Part shown: positions 37,684 through 47,727 of the stretch, one piece after another
How the letters are laid out: every line of letters begins with the position of its first letter
Position numbering within the stretch: the first letter of the stretch is position 1
Source of the DNA: Hydrocarboniclastica marina
GTDB taxonomy: Bacteria; Pseudomonadota; Gammaproteobacteria; Pseudomonadales; Oleiphilaceae
DNA length: 64,000 nt
Direction: 5' to 3'
Assembly (NCBI RefSeq): GCF_004851605.1
Contig: NZ_CP031093.1
Location: 1,736,001-1,800,000, forward strand
The notes under the pieces: generated by a model
Told to the model about the DNA's origin: nothing
The model's database searches: none
The model's input: only the letters and a program-made list of their open reading frames with translations
Translations under genes and position numbers: made by a program

Positions 37684-38514
37684 ATGTCGAACGATACCCG
37701 CGGGCGCCCGGATATACTCTCACACGTCAGCATAGTGTTGGTGGGCACCTCCCACCCGGGCAATATCGGGGCTGCTGCCCGGGCAATGAAAAACATGGGG
37801 CTTCAGCATCTGGTCCTGGTCAGTCCGGATTCGTTTCCGCACCCGGACGCCGACAGTCGCGCAAGTGGTGCGGGCGACGTACTCAGTGGCGCCCGGGTGG
37901 TCTCCTCTCTTGCTGAGGCACTGGCAGACCGTACCGTCGTGTTCGGTGCCAGCGCGCGGCAGCGGACGCTGCCCTGGCCCGTTGTGGAACCTGCTGTTGC
38001 GGCCAAAGGTGCCATGGCGGCGGCTGCACAGGGTGGTCGTGTCGCGTTCGTGTTCGGCCGAGAGGACAGCGGGCTAAGCAACGACGAGCTGCAGCGGTGC
38101 CACTATCACGTGCAGATCCCGACCGTTGACGGATTCAGTTCACTGAACCTTGCAATGGCTGTGCAGGTCATAAGCTATGAACTGCGCCTTGAATTGCTGG
38201 GCTTGCTAGAAAAGGCCCGGGGCAAGGCGCGCCCGTCGACCAGAAGCGCTGATCTCATGCTATCACCCCGAGACGAGGGGTGGGATGTCGAGCTTGCAAG
38301 CATGGAAGAGGTCGATCAGTTTCTGATCCATCTGGAGCAGGTACTTGTAGAAATCGAGTTTCACGACCCGGATCGGCCGAGACAATTGCTCCAGAGGCTC
38401 CGTAGGCTGTTCCTGCGGGCGCACCCCGATCGCATGGAAATCAATATTTTGCGCGGGGTTCTTCGAAATGTTCAAAGGAAGGCTGCGATCTCGGACGGCA
38501 ACAAGCCTCACTGA
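37684..38514 (+). CDS. trmJ: tRNA (cytidine/uridine-2'-O-)-methyltransferase TrmJ
   Basis: TrmJ methylates the ribose of nucleotide 32 in several tRNAs with SAM. The 276-aa protein is a SPOUT-class enzyme: N-terminal VLVGTSHPGNIGAAARAMKNMGL region, FGREDSGLSNDEL (about residues 117-130) and IPTVDGFSSLNLAMAV (about 145-160), which form the knotted SAM site. The ATG at 37684 gives the normal N-terminus; the open frame extends upstream into the divergent suhB region without homology. cysE follows after 64 nt. Confidence 0.92.
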   Translation: MSNDTRGRPDILSHVSIVLVGTSHPGNIGAAARAMKNMGLQHLVLVSPDSFPHPDADSRASGAGDVLSGARVVSSLAEALADRTVVFGASARQRTLPWPVVEPAVAAKGAMAAAAQGGRVAFVFGREDSGLSNDELQRCHYHVQIPTVDGFSSLNLAMAVQVISYELRLELLGLLEKARGKARPSTRSADLMLSPRDEGWDVELASMEEVDQFLIHLEQVLVEIEFHDPDRPRQLLQRLRRLFLRAHPDRMEINILRGVLRNVQRKAAISDGNKPH

Positions 38515-38578
38515 GCATTGAACTGAAGCCTGAACACCGAACCGGCTTATTGCAGATTGTCTATCGCAAGGAATTGTT

Positions 38579-39349
38579 ATGTTCGACCGACTTCGCGAAG
38601 ATGTTAAAAGCGTTTTCCACCGGGACCCTGCGGCTCGTAACACGTTCGAGGTCCTGACCAACTACCCGGGCCTGCACGCGCTTCTGGCGCATCGTTTTGC
38701 CCATGCGTTGTGGCGGCGTGGTTTTAAATGGCCGGCGAGAACGTGTTCGACTTTCACGCGCTGGTTGACCGGCATCGAAATACATCCGGGTGCCCAGATC
38801 GGAAGACGTTTCTTCATAGATCATGGTATGGGCGTGGTTATCGGCGAGACAGCAATAATCGGCGATGATGTTACGCTTTACCAGGGTGTCACACTGGGCG
38901 GAACCAGCTGGAACAAGGGCAAGCGGCATCCGACACTGGGCAACCGGGTCGTGGTTGGAGCTGGGGCAAAGGTACTGGGGCCTTTCACCGTAGGAGATGA
39001 TGCAAAAATCGGGTCAAATGCGGTAGTGACCAAAGAGGTGCCCGAAGGCGCTACCGTGGTCGGCATACCCGGGCGCATCATTGTCAAAAAAGAAAGCGAC
39101 GACCCCGATCGCAGGCGCGCGATGGCCGAGAAAATTGGTTTTGATGCCTATGGCATGAGCGAAGAAATGCCGGACCCGCTGGCGCGCTCGATACGGAGCA
39201 TGCTCGACCACATGCACGCGGTGGACGGCCGGATCGAAATGATGTGTAAGGCTTTGCAGCGGCTGGACTCCGAGTATGGCAACGGCACATCGCTGCCGCC
39301 ATTGCCAGACGAAGATTTTGACTGCCTCAAGGATACCCACAATACTTGA
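38579..39349 (+). CDS. cysE: Serine O-acetyltransferase CysE
   Basis: CysE makes O-acetylserine, the acceptor for sulfide in cysteine synthesis. The 256-aa protein has the left-handed beta helix of hexapeptide repeats ([29 protein letters not shown], about residues 60-170) after a short N-terminal domain; this is the shorter type common in Pseudomonas. AAGGA lies 6 nt upstream of the ATG. Its stop codon overlaps the predicted iscR promoter. Cysteine made here is the sulfur source for the IscS desulfurase encoded next. Confidence 0.94.
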   Translation: MFDRLREDVKSVFHRDPAARNTFEVLTNYPGLHALLAHRFAHALWRRGFKWPARTCSTFTRWLTGIEIHPGAQIGRRFFIDHGMGVVIGETAIIGDDVTLYQGVTLGGTSWNKGKRHPTLGNRVVVGAGAKVLGPFTVGDDAKIGSNAVVTKEVPEGATVVGIPGRIIVKKESDDPDRRRAMAEKIGFDAYGMSEEMPDPLARSIRSMLDHMHAVDGRIEMMCKALQRLDSEYGNGTSLPPLPDEDFDCLKDTHNT

Positions 39350-39374
39350 CTGTTTTACTGGGTTTAAACATAAT
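39341..39374 (+). promoter_or_regulatory. iscR promoter with IscR type 1 site
   Basis: TTGACT (39346-39351), a 17-bp spacer and CATAAT form the promoter. Around the -35 box, ATACTTGACT-N6-ACTGGGT resembles the IscR type 1 operator, where [2Fe-2S] IscR represses its own operon. The -35 box overlaps the cysE stop codon. Confidence 0.6.
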
Positions 39375-39511
39375 TTCCGGTATCAGTAGCGACCTCAGGC
39401 AGATTCCGGAAGGTTATGCTCGCACGGGTCGCAGCTGACTTTACCGTTCGTCAGCAGCTGCAACAGGGCGCAAGACGTGCGGTACCAGCGCAGCGTCAGA
39501 GAGCCTAACCT

Positions 39512-40009
39512 ATGCGATTGACGACCAAAGGGCGCTATGCGGTTACCGCCATGCTTGATCTCGCCCTGCATACAGAAGACGGTCCAGTCAGTCTGGCCGA
39601 CATCTCCCGCCGGCAGGGTATTTCTCTGTCCTATCTGGAACAACTCTTCGCCCGTCTTCGAAAGCAGTCGTTGGTCAAGAGCATTCGCGGCCCCGGGGGC
39701 GGGTACCATCTGGGGCGCGAAACCGGGGCGATCTTTGTCGCTGAGGTCGTCGACGCCGTCAATGAATCCCTGGATACCACACGCTGCCAGAACAAAGGCG
39801 ACTGCCAGAACGGTGAGAAATGCCTGACCCATCATTTGTGGTCAGACCTGAGTGAGCAGATCCACTCCTTTCTAAGCACCATCAGTTTGGCGGACCTTGT
39901 GCGGAAAGGCGAAATCAGGGCCGTCGCGGAGCGCCAGGACAAGCAGGAGGCCGGTCGGCTCATCCGCGAGTCTGATGAAGCGAAAGCTGAGCCCCTTCAT
40001 TTTCTCTGA
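39512..40009 (+). CDS. iscR: Iron-sulfur cluster regulator IscR
   Basis: IscR (165 aa) is an Rrf2-family repressor that senses Fe-S supply. It has a winged helix at residues about 1-75 ([34 protein letters not shown]) and the cluster ligands Cys-x5-Cys-x5-Cys-x2-His near residues 92-107, all intact. So it should still bind a [2Fe-2S] cluster. It precedes iscS by 41 nt and probably shares its transcript. The operator upstream suggests autorepression. Confidence 0.94.
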   Translation: MRLTTKGRYAVTAMLDLALHTEDGPVSLADISRRQGISLSYLEQLFARLRKQSLVKSIRGPGGGYHLGRETGAIFVAEVVDAVNESLDTTRCQNKGDCQNGEKCLTHHLWSDLSEQIHSFLSTISLADLVRKGEIRAVAERQDKQEAGRLIRESDEAKAEPLHFL

Positions 40010-40050
40010 CATCAATTCCCGGATGCTCACGCCCCAACACGGATAACCGC

Positions 40051-41217
40051 ATGACCGCTCTGTATTTAGACTATGCCGCCACTACACCGGCTGATCCGGC
40101 CGTCATCCAGGCCATGTTGGGCTGTCTGGGGCAGGACGGTGTCTTTGGTAACCCCGCGTCTCGCTCGCACGGTTACGGTTGGCAGGCCGAAGCGGCTGTT
40201 GAGACTGCGCGACAGCAGGTCGCACTCTTCCTCAACGCGGATAGCCGGGAGATCGTCTGGACCTCCGGTGCCACCGAGGCTGACAACCTGGCGATCAAAG
40301 GTGCTGCAGCTGCGCTCCAGACGCGTGGCCGTCATCTGATCAGTTCTGTTACCGAGCACAAGGCAGTGCTCGATTCACTTTCGTACCTTGAGACGCAGGG
40401 CTTCGAGGTGACCTGGCTGAGGCCTGATGACAGCGGCATGATCACTGCTGACCAGGTTCTGGAGGTCGTGCGGACCGATACCATTCTGGTCAGTCTGATG
40501 CTGGTCAATAACGAAACCGGGGTAGTGAATGCGCTTTCAGGTCTGGGGCATCAGCTGCGTTCGCGTAACATTCTTTTCCATATCGATGCGGCTCAGGCGC
40601 CAGGCAAGATAGCAGTTGACGTAAAGGCGCTAGGAGTCGATCTGCTCTCATTGTCTGCCCACAAAGTGTACGGGCCCAAGGGGATCGGCGCGCTTTATGT
40701 GCGCCGGGCACCTGAAGTCCAAATCCAGGCGCAAATGCATGGTGGTGGCCATGAGAGAGGCATGCGCTCAGGGACTCTGCCGACCCATCAGGTCGTCGGC
40801 ATGGGAGAGGCTTTCAGAATAGCGCGGGAGTGCCGTGAAACTGAAGCGCCCAGGGTCGAAAGGCTAGGCCGACGTTTTCTTGATGCAGTTCTGCAAATCG
40901 AGGGTGTCTCACTGAACGGTCGCCTGCGGGTGCCCAACATTATGAATCTCACGTTTGCCGGGGTAGACGGCGAGACTCTGCTTTTGGCACTCAGCGATCT
41001 CGCGGTGTCCTCCGGTTCGGCCTGTGCCTCAGCCTCAATGTCGCCCTCGTATGTGCTTAAGTCCATGGGTTTGACGGATGAGCAGGCTCACAGTTCTCTA
41101 CGCTTTTCGATTGGGCGCTTCACGACGGAGGCGGAGATTGATCGTGCCGCTGACCTGGTTGGTGAAATCCTGCCGCGGTTGAGGGAACGCCGCCGGGCCA
41201 GAACGGCGCAGGTCTGA
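40051..41217 (+). CDS. iscS: Cysteine desulfurase, IscS type with shortened C-terminus
   Basis: The PLP enzyme removes sulfur from cysteine. The 388-aa protein has LDYAATTP at the start, [13 protein letters not shown], the Schiff-base lysine in [10 protein letters not shown] (about residue 203) and the mobile active-site loop [18 protein letters not shown]. coli IscS (404 aa) ends in about 18 residues that help dock IscU; here the chain ends in RRRARTAQV without them. The genes that normally follow, iscU, iscA, hscB, hscA and fdx, are absent: ndk comes next after 79 nt. It may serve tRNA thiolation or other sulfur transfer, with Fe-S assembly encoded elsewhere. Confidence 0.92.
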   Translation: MTALYLDYAATTPADPAVIQAMLGCLGQDGVFGNPASRSHGYGWQAEAAVETARQQVALFLNADSREIVWTSGATEADNLAIKGAAAALQTRGRHLISSVTEHKAVLDSLSYLETQGFEVTWLRPDDSGMITADQVLEVVRTDTILVSLMLVNNETGVVNALSGLGHQLRSRNILFHIDAAQAPGKIAVDVKALGVDLLSLSAHKVYGPKGIGALYVRRAPEVQIQAQMHGGGHERGMRSGTLPTHQVVGMGEAFRIARECRETEAPRVERLGRRFLDAVLQIEGVSLNGRLRVPNIMNLTFAGVDGETLLLALSDLAVSSGSACASASMSPSYVLKSMGLTDEQAHSSLRFSIGRFTTEAEIDRAADLVGEILPRLRERRRARTAQV

Positions 41218-41237
41218 CGCAGTATCACATTGTCCTT

Positions 41238-41259
41238 AACCCGCGTATAATCGCGGGTT
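41238..41259 (+). promoter_or_regulatory. Hairpin with TATAAT loop between iscS and ndk
   Basis: AACCCGCG and CGCGGGTT are perfect 8-bp arms around the 6-nt loop TATAAT, followed by TCCTTTC. The arms could end iscS transcription, while the loop is a perfect -10 box for ndk about 40 bp upstream of its start. No good -35 box is seen at 17 bp; TATCAC (41223-41228) is the nearest. Confidence 0.5.
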
Positions 41260-41296
41260 TCCTTTCTATGCCACCCATCTATGGAGAACACAGTCT

Positions 41297-41725
41297 ATGG
41301 CTACAGAGCGCACCTTTTCGATCGTCAAACCAGATGCGGTCGCAAAAAACGTTATCGGCGAAATCTATAGCCGCTTCGAGAAGTCCGGCCTGCGGATTAT
41401 TGCTGCAAAAATGCTCCATCTTACTCAGGAGCAGGCTGAAGGCTTCTACGCTGAGCATAAAGAACGGCCTTTCTTTCCCGACCTCGTGGCATTCATGACG
41501 TCTGGTCCCGTTGTGGTTCAGGTACTTGAAGGGGAAAACGCAGTCGCAAAAAACCGCGAACTGATGGGTGCGACGAATCCCAAGGAAGCCGAGAAAGGAA
41601 CTATCCGCGCCGATTTCGCTCAGTCTATTGATGCCAATGCGGTTCACGGTTCAGACGCTCCGGAGTCTGCTGCACGCGAAATCGCGTATTTCTTTGATGA
41701 TAAGGAAATCTGCCCGCGCGGCTGA
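41297..41725 (+). CDS. ndk: Nucleoside diphosphate kinase Ndk
   Basis: Ndk (142 aa) transfers the gamma phosphate between nucleoside triphosphates and diphosphates. It shows [15 protein letters not shown] at the N-terminus, [16 protein letters not shown] in the middle, and the active-site histidine in [12 protein letters not shown] near residue 117. Length and motifs are normal. GGAGAA lies about 10 nt upstream of the ATG. It follows iscS directly, where Pseudomonas has the rest of the isc operon in between. Confidence 0.96.
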   Translation: MATERTFSIVKPDAVAKNVIGEIYSRFEKSGLRIIAAKMLHLTQEQAEGFYAEHKERPFFPDLVAFMTSGPVVVQVLEGENAVAKNRELMGATNPKEAEKGTIRADFAQSIDANAVHGSDAPESAAREIAYFFDDKEICPRG

Positions 41726-41743
41726 AGTCTGCCTGGCTTTGAC

Positions 41744-41766
41744 GGGGTCTCGCACCACGAGGCCCC
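41744..41766 (+). terminator. Hairpin after ndk
   Basis: GGGGTCTCG/CGAGGCCCC gives a 9-bp stem (one G-T pair) with a 5-nt loop, 19 bp after the ndk stop. No T run follows. The rest of the 222-bp gap to rlmN holds three GGTTCAG copies near 41870-41905 and no gene. Confidence 0.4.
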
Positions 41767-41947
41767 TCGAACCGCCAGTTTGACGGCGAACCACAGAAGG
41801 AAGATTGAAGAGGCTGTGATCAGGCCAAGGCACAAGGTGATCGGCCACCGACCACTTCAGTGTGGCGGGGTTCAGGTTCAGATTTAAACAGATGGGTTCA
41901 GGCTCAGAGAGTGTTTCCGGCTTTTTTCGACTAGAGGTTCAATCACT

Positions 41948-43078
41948 ATGACGGCCAGCGATATGGCGACAAACGCCGACAAGGTTAACCTTCTCGGGCT
42001 GTCTCGAAAAAAGATGGAAGCGTTTTTCGAAGCACTGGGTGAGAAGAAATTCCGGGCCAACCAGGTCATCCAGTGGATTCATCAGCACGGCGTTGACGAC
42101 ATTGATGCCATGACCAATGTCAGCAAGGCTCTTCGAACGAGATTACACGAGGTCGCCGAAATTCGCGGCCCGGAAGTCGTGCATCATCATCAGTCCCGCG
42201 ATGGCACCCGAAAGTGGGTGATGAAGATGGCCGGTGGGAACAGTGTTGAGACCGTGCTCATACCCGATGGTGACCGCGCCACGCTTTGTGTGTCTTCACA
42301 GATCGGCTGTAGCCTGGATTGTACGTTCTGCTCGACGGGTAAGCGTGGATTCAATCGAAACCTTTCTGCGGCCGAAATCATCGGGCAGGTATGGATTGCG
42401 ATGCGCACATTCCTTCCCTATGACCGGACAACGTCCCGTCCTATAACCAACGTGGTCATGATGGGCATGGGCGAGCCGCTGCTTAACTTCGACAACGTCG
42501 TCGACGCCATGGACCTGATGATGGATGACTGGGCTTACAGCATCTCCAAGCGGCGCGTGACCTTAAGTACGTCTGGCGTTGTCCCGGCCCTCGACAAGCT
42601 GGGTGCGGTCAGTGACGTCTCTCTGGCGATTTCTCTCCATGCTGCCAATGATGAATTGCGAGAGCAGTTGGTTCCTCTGAATCGCAAGTACCCCATAGCT
42701 GAATTATTGGCCGCAACCAAGCGCTATCTCGCCGGCCTCAGTGACAAACGCAAAGCGACTATCGAATACACGCTTATTGACGGGGTCAATGATCAGCCCA
42801 AGCATGCCAGGGAACTGGCCGCTGTGTTGCGGGATCTGCCGTGTAAGGTGAACCTGATCCCATTCAACCCTTTCAGCGAAAGCAGTTTCCGTCGACCAAG
42901 CAACGAAACCGTCAAGCGCTTTCAGGATATCCTGAGCCGGGCAGGTTACGTCGCAACAGTCAGGACGCCTCGGGGTGACGACATCGATGCTGCATGCGGT
43001 CAGCTGGTGGGCCAGTTTGAAGACCGTACCCGACGAAGTGCCAGGCTTAACATCCCGGTAGCGAACCTGGCCAGCTAG
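41948..43078 (+). CDS. rlmN: Dual-specificity 23S rRNA/tRNA adenine-C2 methyltransferase RlmN
   Basis: RlmN is a radical SAM enzyme that methylates A2503 of 23S rRNA and A37 of some tRNAs. The 376-aa protein has the radical SAM cysteines in CSLDCTFC (about residues 118-125), the [12 protein letters not shown] loop and SISLHA-type AISLHAAND segment, and the second catalytic Cys in DIDAACGQL near the end. The ATG at 41948 has AGAGG about 10 nt upstream; ATG at 41963 is an alternative. It sits in the conserved ndk-rlmN-pilF order. Confidence 0.94.
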   Translation: MTASDMATNADKVNLLGLSRKKMEAFFEALGEKKFRANQVIQWIHQHGVDDIDAMTNVSKALRTRLHEVAEIRGPEVVHHHQSRDGTRKWVMKMAGGNSVETVLIPDGDRATLCVSSQIGCSLDCTFCSTGKRGFNRNLSAAEIIGQVWIAMRTFLPYDRTTSRPITNVVMMGMGEPLLNFDNVVDAMDLMMDDWAYSISKRRVTLSTSGVVPALDKLGAVSDVSLAISLHAANDELREQLVPLNRKYPIAELLAATKRYLAGLSDKRKATIEYTLIDGVNDQPKHARELAAVLRDLPCKVNLIPFNPFSESSFRRPSNETVKRFQDILSRAGYVATVRTPRGDDIDAACGQLVGQFEDRTRRSARLNIPVANLAS

Positions 43079-43172
43079 ACATATTGGCCCAGACCGGACT
43101 TACAGCGCTGTATCGGCGACGCGGTTTCAAGCGGAGAGTCTGGCTTTGCTCCGCCCATCAAAAGAGCTACGA

Positions 43173-44006
43173 ATGACCCAAATCGAAAAACACAAAGCCG
43201 TCCATGTGGCAAAGCCGGTTACCCGGGCAGCTAATTGGCTCTTGATCATAGTCTGTGTTTTTATGCTTGGAGGTTGTGTTACCCACACTGACAGTTCTCT
43301 GCGTAGCAAAGCAAACGCGGGCCGGGCTGAAGCGGCCTATGTGCAGCTAGGACTCGCCTATATAGCTGAGAAACAGCTGGCCGAGGCGCGGGACAACCTG
43401 CAACGCGCGCTTGAGATTAATCCCAGCAGCGCGCCAGCTACAGCTGCCATGGGCCTGGTGTTTCAGATGTAGTCTGAGGAGGCACTGGCGGAGGAGCGTT
43501 TCAGAGAAGCACTGAACTACGATTCTGACTACACACGCGGACGTACCTACTACGGGGCTTTTCTATATGCTCAAAGGCGCTTTGAAGAGGCCTACGAACA
43601 GTTCGAAAAAGCAACGGAAGATACCGGTTTTGAAGACCGGGGCCAGGTTTTTTACAATCTCGCGCTGTGTGCGTCGCGACTCGGCAGGGACGAGAAGGCG
43701 ATCGAGGCGTATGAGAAAGCCGTGAACATCCAGGGGGATTCGTTTGAACTGTTGTCCGAGTTGTCCCGCCTGCTTGTATACACAGGGCAATACGAACAGG
43801 CGGCGCGATACTTCGAAAGGCTGGACCGTCTGGTCGCTTCTTCCCCAGCGATACGCCACACGCCCAGGTCCCTGCTGACGGGTCTGCGGCTGGCACGGCA
43901 TGGCGGCGATAGTAACCGGGAGGCCAGCCTCGCTTTACTTCTTCGCAATCTCTACCCAGAATCTAGCGAAAATAAGCAATATAAGGCACTGACCGCGGAT
44001 GACTGA
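43173..44006 (+). pseudogene. pilF: pilF (type IV pilus lipoprotein) interrupted by an in-frame amber codon
   Basis: The reading frame encodes a PilF/PilW-like outer-membrane lipoprotein that is needed to assemble the PilQ secretin. A signal and lipobox (FMLGGC, Cys at residue 35) lead into TPR repeats (AYVQLGLAYIAEKQLAEARDN). Codon 100 is TAG (43470-43472). The same frame then continues for 177 more codons of good TPR sequence (TYYGAFLYAQRRFEEAYEQF and on) to the stop at 44006, overlapping rodZ as expected. One base change, for example from CAG, would explain it. It could be a recent null mutation, readthrough, or a sequencing error. The intact total length (about 277) is in the family range. 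Confidence 0.85.
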
Positions 44007-45081
44007 ACACGAAGGCGACATTCCTGAATCTGGAGCAGTGTCACCGGGAACAACCGGTCGGCAACTTCGTGAAGCGCGGGAAGCGAAGGGCTGGGATGTT
44101 CAGTCACTTTCCGAGAATCTCCACCTTAGGCCATCCGTCCTGCTTGCGATAGAATCCGGCCATTATCAGGGTGTACCTGAGCTCTTTCTCAAAGGCTACG
44201 TGAGATCTTACGCGCGTCTACTCGGCTTGGACGGAGACCGGTTGATGCCGCAGCTAGAGGCCGAGCTGCAGCCACTCAGGCAGGAAGAAGCCGAACGGGT
44301 AGTACACGACCCGATTTTTCATATTGAGGCGCGGAAACGGAAAAAGAAGAGAATTGCGTTCTGGGTTCTGCTTTTGCTCCTTTTATGTCTGGTTTTATTT
44401 GCTGTAGTACGGTTCCAGGCCGCCGGAACGGACGCTTTGGATTTTGATGAGAGTGCTGAAGGAGAAACTGATCCAATCGCTATCGCGGAAGACGTCTTTG
44501 AAGGCGAAGAGCCGCGCAGTATTGAGTTGGTCACCGAGGGAAGCTCGTCACCGGCCTCAGCGATAGATACCGGCGCAGGTGAGGACAGCGCTCTGGCCGA
44601 AAACCCAGCGCTTGTGCCTGATACAGTTGTGCCTGATACAGTTGTGTCGGAGGAACAGGCTCCAGGTGTCCGGGAGCCGCTGGCGGAACAGCCGCAAACC
44701 GATAATCAGCAGGAAGCTGTTGCTCCGGTATCCGACGGGGGAGACCTGGCGACTGAGTCAGCGTCTCTAGCGAACGAGCCCGTCGCGGATGTAGAACCGC
44801 CTGGTGTGGCCGCCTCTTCTGCAGACATTGAATTTGAGATTGAGTTTGAAGGGGACTGCTGGATAGAGATTCGCAACGGGGCCGGTCAGCGGGTCTACGC
44901 TGCGCTTAAGACGGCGGGAGAAACATTAAGCCTTAGCGCTGTCCCGCCTGTGAGCTTTGTCATAGGCAACGTTGGTGCGATTGAGTCCTTTTCGTTCGGC
45001 GAAGAGCAGGTAGATGTTGCTGGCTACCGAGCCTGGAACGGACGTGCTGAGATTACCCTGGGCACTGATTCAGGCAACTGA
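43999..45081 (+). CDS. rodZ: RodZ-like cell-shape protein
   Basis: RodZ links MreB filaments to the wall-synthesis machinery. The 360-aa protein has a cytoplasmic helix-turn-helix domain (residues about 20-85, GRQLREAREAKGWDVQSLSE), a basic stretch RKRKKKR and one membrane span (about 113-133). A long acidic, Pro/Ala-rich periplasmic linker follows, then a DUF4115 domain (about 275-358, FEGDCWIEIRNGAGQRVY). The linker contains a 15-bp tandem duplication giving PDTVVPDTVV. Its start overlaps pilF by 8 bp; ispG follows after 36 nt. Confidence 0.92.
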   Translation: MTEHEGDIPESGAVSPGTTGRQLREAREAKGWDVQSLSENLHLRPSVLLAIESGHYQGVPELFLKGYVRSYARLLGLDGDRLMPQLEAELQPLRQEEAERVVHDPIFHIEARKRKKKRIAFWVLLLLLLCLVLFAVVRFQAAGTDALDFDESAEGETDPIAIAEDVFEGEEPRSIELVTEGSSSPASAIDTGAGEDSALAENPALVPDTVVPDTVVSEEQAPGVREPLAEQPQTDNQQEAVAPVSDGGDLATESASLANEPVADVEPPGVAASSADIEFEIEFEGDCWIEIRNGAGQRVYAALKTAGETLSLSAVPPVSFVIGNVGAIESFSFGEEQVDVAGYRAWNGRAEITLGTDSGN

Positions 45082-45117
45082 CCCGGTTGACTTGATCACT
45101 AGCTATCGAAGGCGATT

Positions 45118-46236
45118 ATGAAAAGTGAATCCTGGATAAAAAGGCGAAAATCCCGACAGATTATGGTTGGGGATGTGCCTGTGGGTGGCGACGCACCTAT
45201 TGCGGTGCAAAGCATGACCAATACGGAAACCTGCGACGTTGCCGCTACGGTGGGCCAGATACAGGCGCTACAGGAAGCAGGAGCCGATATCGTCAGAGTG
45301 TCCGTGCCATCCATGGAAGCGGCCGAAGCTTTTCGGGAAATTCGTGCCCGGGTCACCGTGCCGCTGGTTGCTGACATTCATTTCGATCATAAAATCGCTC
45401 TCAAGGTTGCTGAGTACGGTGTTGATTGTCTTCGTATAAATCCTGGTAATATCGGCCGGGAAGACCGTATAGCGGCTGTAATTTCCGCAGCTAAAGATAG
45501 AGGCATCCCCATCCGCATCGGAGTTAACGCGGGGTCCCTCGAAAAAGCACTGCAGCGTAAGTACGGCGAGCCCACCCCGGCGGCACTGGTTGAGTCAGCC
45601 ATGCGCCACATCGAAATACTCGATCGGCATGACTTCCAGGACTACAAAGTCAGCCTGAAGGCGTCCGATGTTTTCATGGCAGTATCCGCCTACCGCCTTA
45701 TTGCCGATCAGATCGAGCAACCGTTGCACCTGGGTATTACAGAAGCAGGCGGTTTCCGCTCGGGCACGGTCAAATCGGCCATTGGCCTGGGTATGCTGCT
45801 CGCCGAAGGCATCGGTGACACTCTCAGGGTTTCACTCGCGGCTGACCCCGTACAGGAAGTAAAAGTCGGATTCGACATCCTGAAGAGCCTGCACTTGCGC
45901 AGCCGCGGTATTAATTTTATTGCCTGTCCCAGCTGTTCACGACAGAATTTCGACGTGATCTCGACAATGAACGACCTTGAGGCCCGCCTTGAGGATGTGA
46001 ATGTGCCACTGGATGTAGCCATCATTGGCTGCATCGTAAATGGCCCTGGTGAGGCGAAGGAAGCCGATATCGGCCTGACCGGTGGTACGCCTCGGAACCT
46101 GCTGTACATTGACGGTGCACCCAACCAAAAGCTCGAAAACGAGTCGCTCGTCGACAATCTTGAGCGGATTATTCGTAGCGCAGTAGACAAGCGCCAGACC
46201 ATGGACGCTGCCGTTATAGCCCGCGATCGCTCCTGA
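45118..46236 (+). CDS. ispG: 4-hydroxy-3-methylbut-2-enyl diphosphate synthase IspG (GcpE)
   Basis: IspG carries out the sixth step of the MEP isoprenoid pathway using a [4Fe-4S] cluster. The 372-aa protein shows [12 protein letters not shown] near the start, VADIHFDH (about residues 83-90), RINPGNIG, and the cluster ligands: CPSCSRQ (about 267-273), the Cys in [10 protein letters not shown] (about 304), and the nearby Glu. The length is the same as E. coli IspG. Since it needs an Fe-S cluster, the cell must make clusters by a system outside this window. Confidence 0.96.
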   Translation: MKSESWIKRRKSRQIMVGDVPVGGDAPIAVQSMTNTETCDVAATVGQIQALQEAGADIVRVSVPSMEAAEAFREIRARVTVPLVADIHFDHKIALKVAEYGVDCLRINPGNIGREDRIAAVISAAKDRGIPIRIGVNAGSLEKALQRKYGEPTPAALVESAMRHIEILDRHDFQDYKVSLKASDVFMAVSAYRLIADQIEQPLHLGITEAGGFRSGTVKSAIGLGMLLAEGIGDTLRVSLAADPVQEVKVGFDILKSLHLRSRGINFIACPSCSRQNFDVISTMNDLEARLEDVNVPLDVAIIGCIVNGPGEAKEADIGLTGGTPRNLLYIDGAPNQKLENESLVDNLERIIRSAVDKRQTMDAAVIARDRS

Positions 46237-46323
46237 ACAAAGCCCGGGAAAAACCTTCGGTCCACAGTTCTGCTCAGCCCGGCGAAGCCGCTTCATTTAC
46301 AGAAACAAGCATAGAGGTTGCTC

Positions 46324-47607
46324 TTGGCCAAGATTCAAGCCATTCGCGGAATGAATGACATTCTGCCCGAGCAGACGCCCGCGTGGCAGTACCTGGAACA
46401 GCAAGTCCGCAACTTATTGCGCAGTTTTGCCTACCAGGAGATTAGGCTCCCGATCCTTGAGCAGACGGACCTGTTTCGGCGCTCGATCGGCGAGGTGACG
46501 GATATTGTCGAGAAGGAGATGTACACCTTTGAGGACCGAAACGGCGATAGCCTGACGCTTCGGCCAGAAGGCACCGCCGGATGCGTTCGTGCCGCCGATG
46601 AGCATGGGCTGCTATTCAATCAGGTGCGTAAGCTGTGGTATGCCGGTCCGATGTTCCGGCATGAACGACCCCAGAAAGGACGCTACCGGCAGTTTCACCA
46701 GATCGGTGTTGAATGTTTCGGAATGACCGGGCCAGACATTGACGCTGAGCTACTGATTCTGACATTCCGGCTTTGGCAGCGTCTGGGTCTTGCACCTCAT
46801 GTGCAATTGGAGATTAACTCTCTTGGGGCGGCAAGCGATCGGCACAGATACAAGCAGGCTCTGGTTGAGTATCTGTCAGGGCATGTCGATTTATTGGATG
46901 AGGACAGCCGCCGCAGGCTTGACTCGAACCCCTTGCGGATCCTCGACACGAAAGATCCTCAAACCAGGGAGTTGTTGAACGCCGCACCTAAGCTCGAAGC
47001 ATTCCTCAGCGAAGAAGACAAAGTTCACTTTGAGCAATTGAAAACCTTGCTGGACGCGGCCGGGGTGCCTTATAAGGTAAACCCCTACCTGGTGCGTGGC
47101 CTGGACTACTACGGCAAGACGGTTTTTGAGTGGGTAACAGCCAGTCTGGGGGCGCAGGGTACCGTCTGCGCAGGCGGCCGTTACGACGGTCTCGTTGAGC
47201 AATTGGGCGGGAAGTCGGTGCCGGGTATCGGGTTCGCGATGGGCGTGGAGAGGCTGGTTCTCTTGCTGGAGACGCTTGACCTGATACCTGCTGACGTCTC
47301 CCAGGACAGTTCGCTCTATCTTGTTTCCATGGGTCAAGGAGCACTGTCGGCGATGTTCCGGCTGGCGGATGAGCTGCGCGACGCGCTTCCCGGCTTGATC
47401 GTCCAGACCCATTGTGGAGGCGGCAGTTTCAAGAGCCAGATGAAAAAAGCCGACCGCAGTGGCGCGCATTTCGCGTTGATTATGGGTGAGGACGAGCTTA
47501 ACCAGGGCGTGGTGACGGTGAAGCCCCTGCGTAATGGTCGGGAACAGATGCAGGTGCCTGTGGCCCGGTTGGTCGGGGAAGTAGAGAAGCTTGTGAAAGA
47601 AGAATGA
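46324..47607 (+). CDS. hisS: Histidyl-tRNA synthetase HisS
   Basis: HisS charges tRNA-His. The 427-aa class II synthetase has [16 protein letters not shown] at the N-terminus, motif 2 [20 protein letters not shown] (about residues 111-130), the histidine-specific [14 protein letters not shown] (about 257-270) and motif 3 [11 protein letters not shown]. No ATG fits the N-terminus; the TTG at 46324 has AGAGG 6 nt upstream and gives MAKIQAIRG, the family start. A further TTG at 46318 has no spacing for a ribosome site. Confidence 0.94.
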   Translation: MAKIQAIRGMNDILPEQTPAWQYLEQQVRNLLRSFAYQEIRLPILEQTDLFRRSIGEVTDIVEKEMYTFEDRNGDSLTLRPEGTAGCVRAADEHGLLFNQVRKLWYAGPMFRHERPQKGRYRQFHQIGVECFGMTGPDIDAELLILTFRLWQRLGLAPHVQLEINSLGAASDRHRYKQALVEYLSGHVDLLDEDSRRRLDSNPLRILDTKDPQTRELLNAAPKLEAFLSEEDKVHFEQLKTLLDAAGVPYKVNPYLVRGLDYYGKTVFEWVTASLGAQGTVCAGGRYDGLVEQLGGKSVPGIGFAMGVERLVLLLETLDLIPADVSQDSSLYLVSMGQGALSAMFRLADELRDALPGLIVQTHCGGGSFKSQMKKADRSGAHFALIMGEDELNQGVVTVKPLRNGREQMQVPVARLVGEVEKLVKEE

Positions 47608-47727
47608 TCAGCCGTGTCTCGGTTTTTTTGACACGTATGCAGTTTTAACGACAGAAATGCAGTATTCACGTCGAATAAGAAATTACCGCTGTCGGGACAG
47701 ACAGCCTGTTCTCTCAAGGAGTGCCAA

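Noticed and set aside
43722-44006. Separate small gene after the pilF stop
   Set aside because: It is the end of the pilF frame; its apparent GTG start has no ribosome site and lies inside a TPR.
47613-47635. Terminator after hisS
   Set aside because: CGTGTC/GACACG pairs, but the T run is in the loop, not after the stem, so it does not fit an intrinsic terminator.
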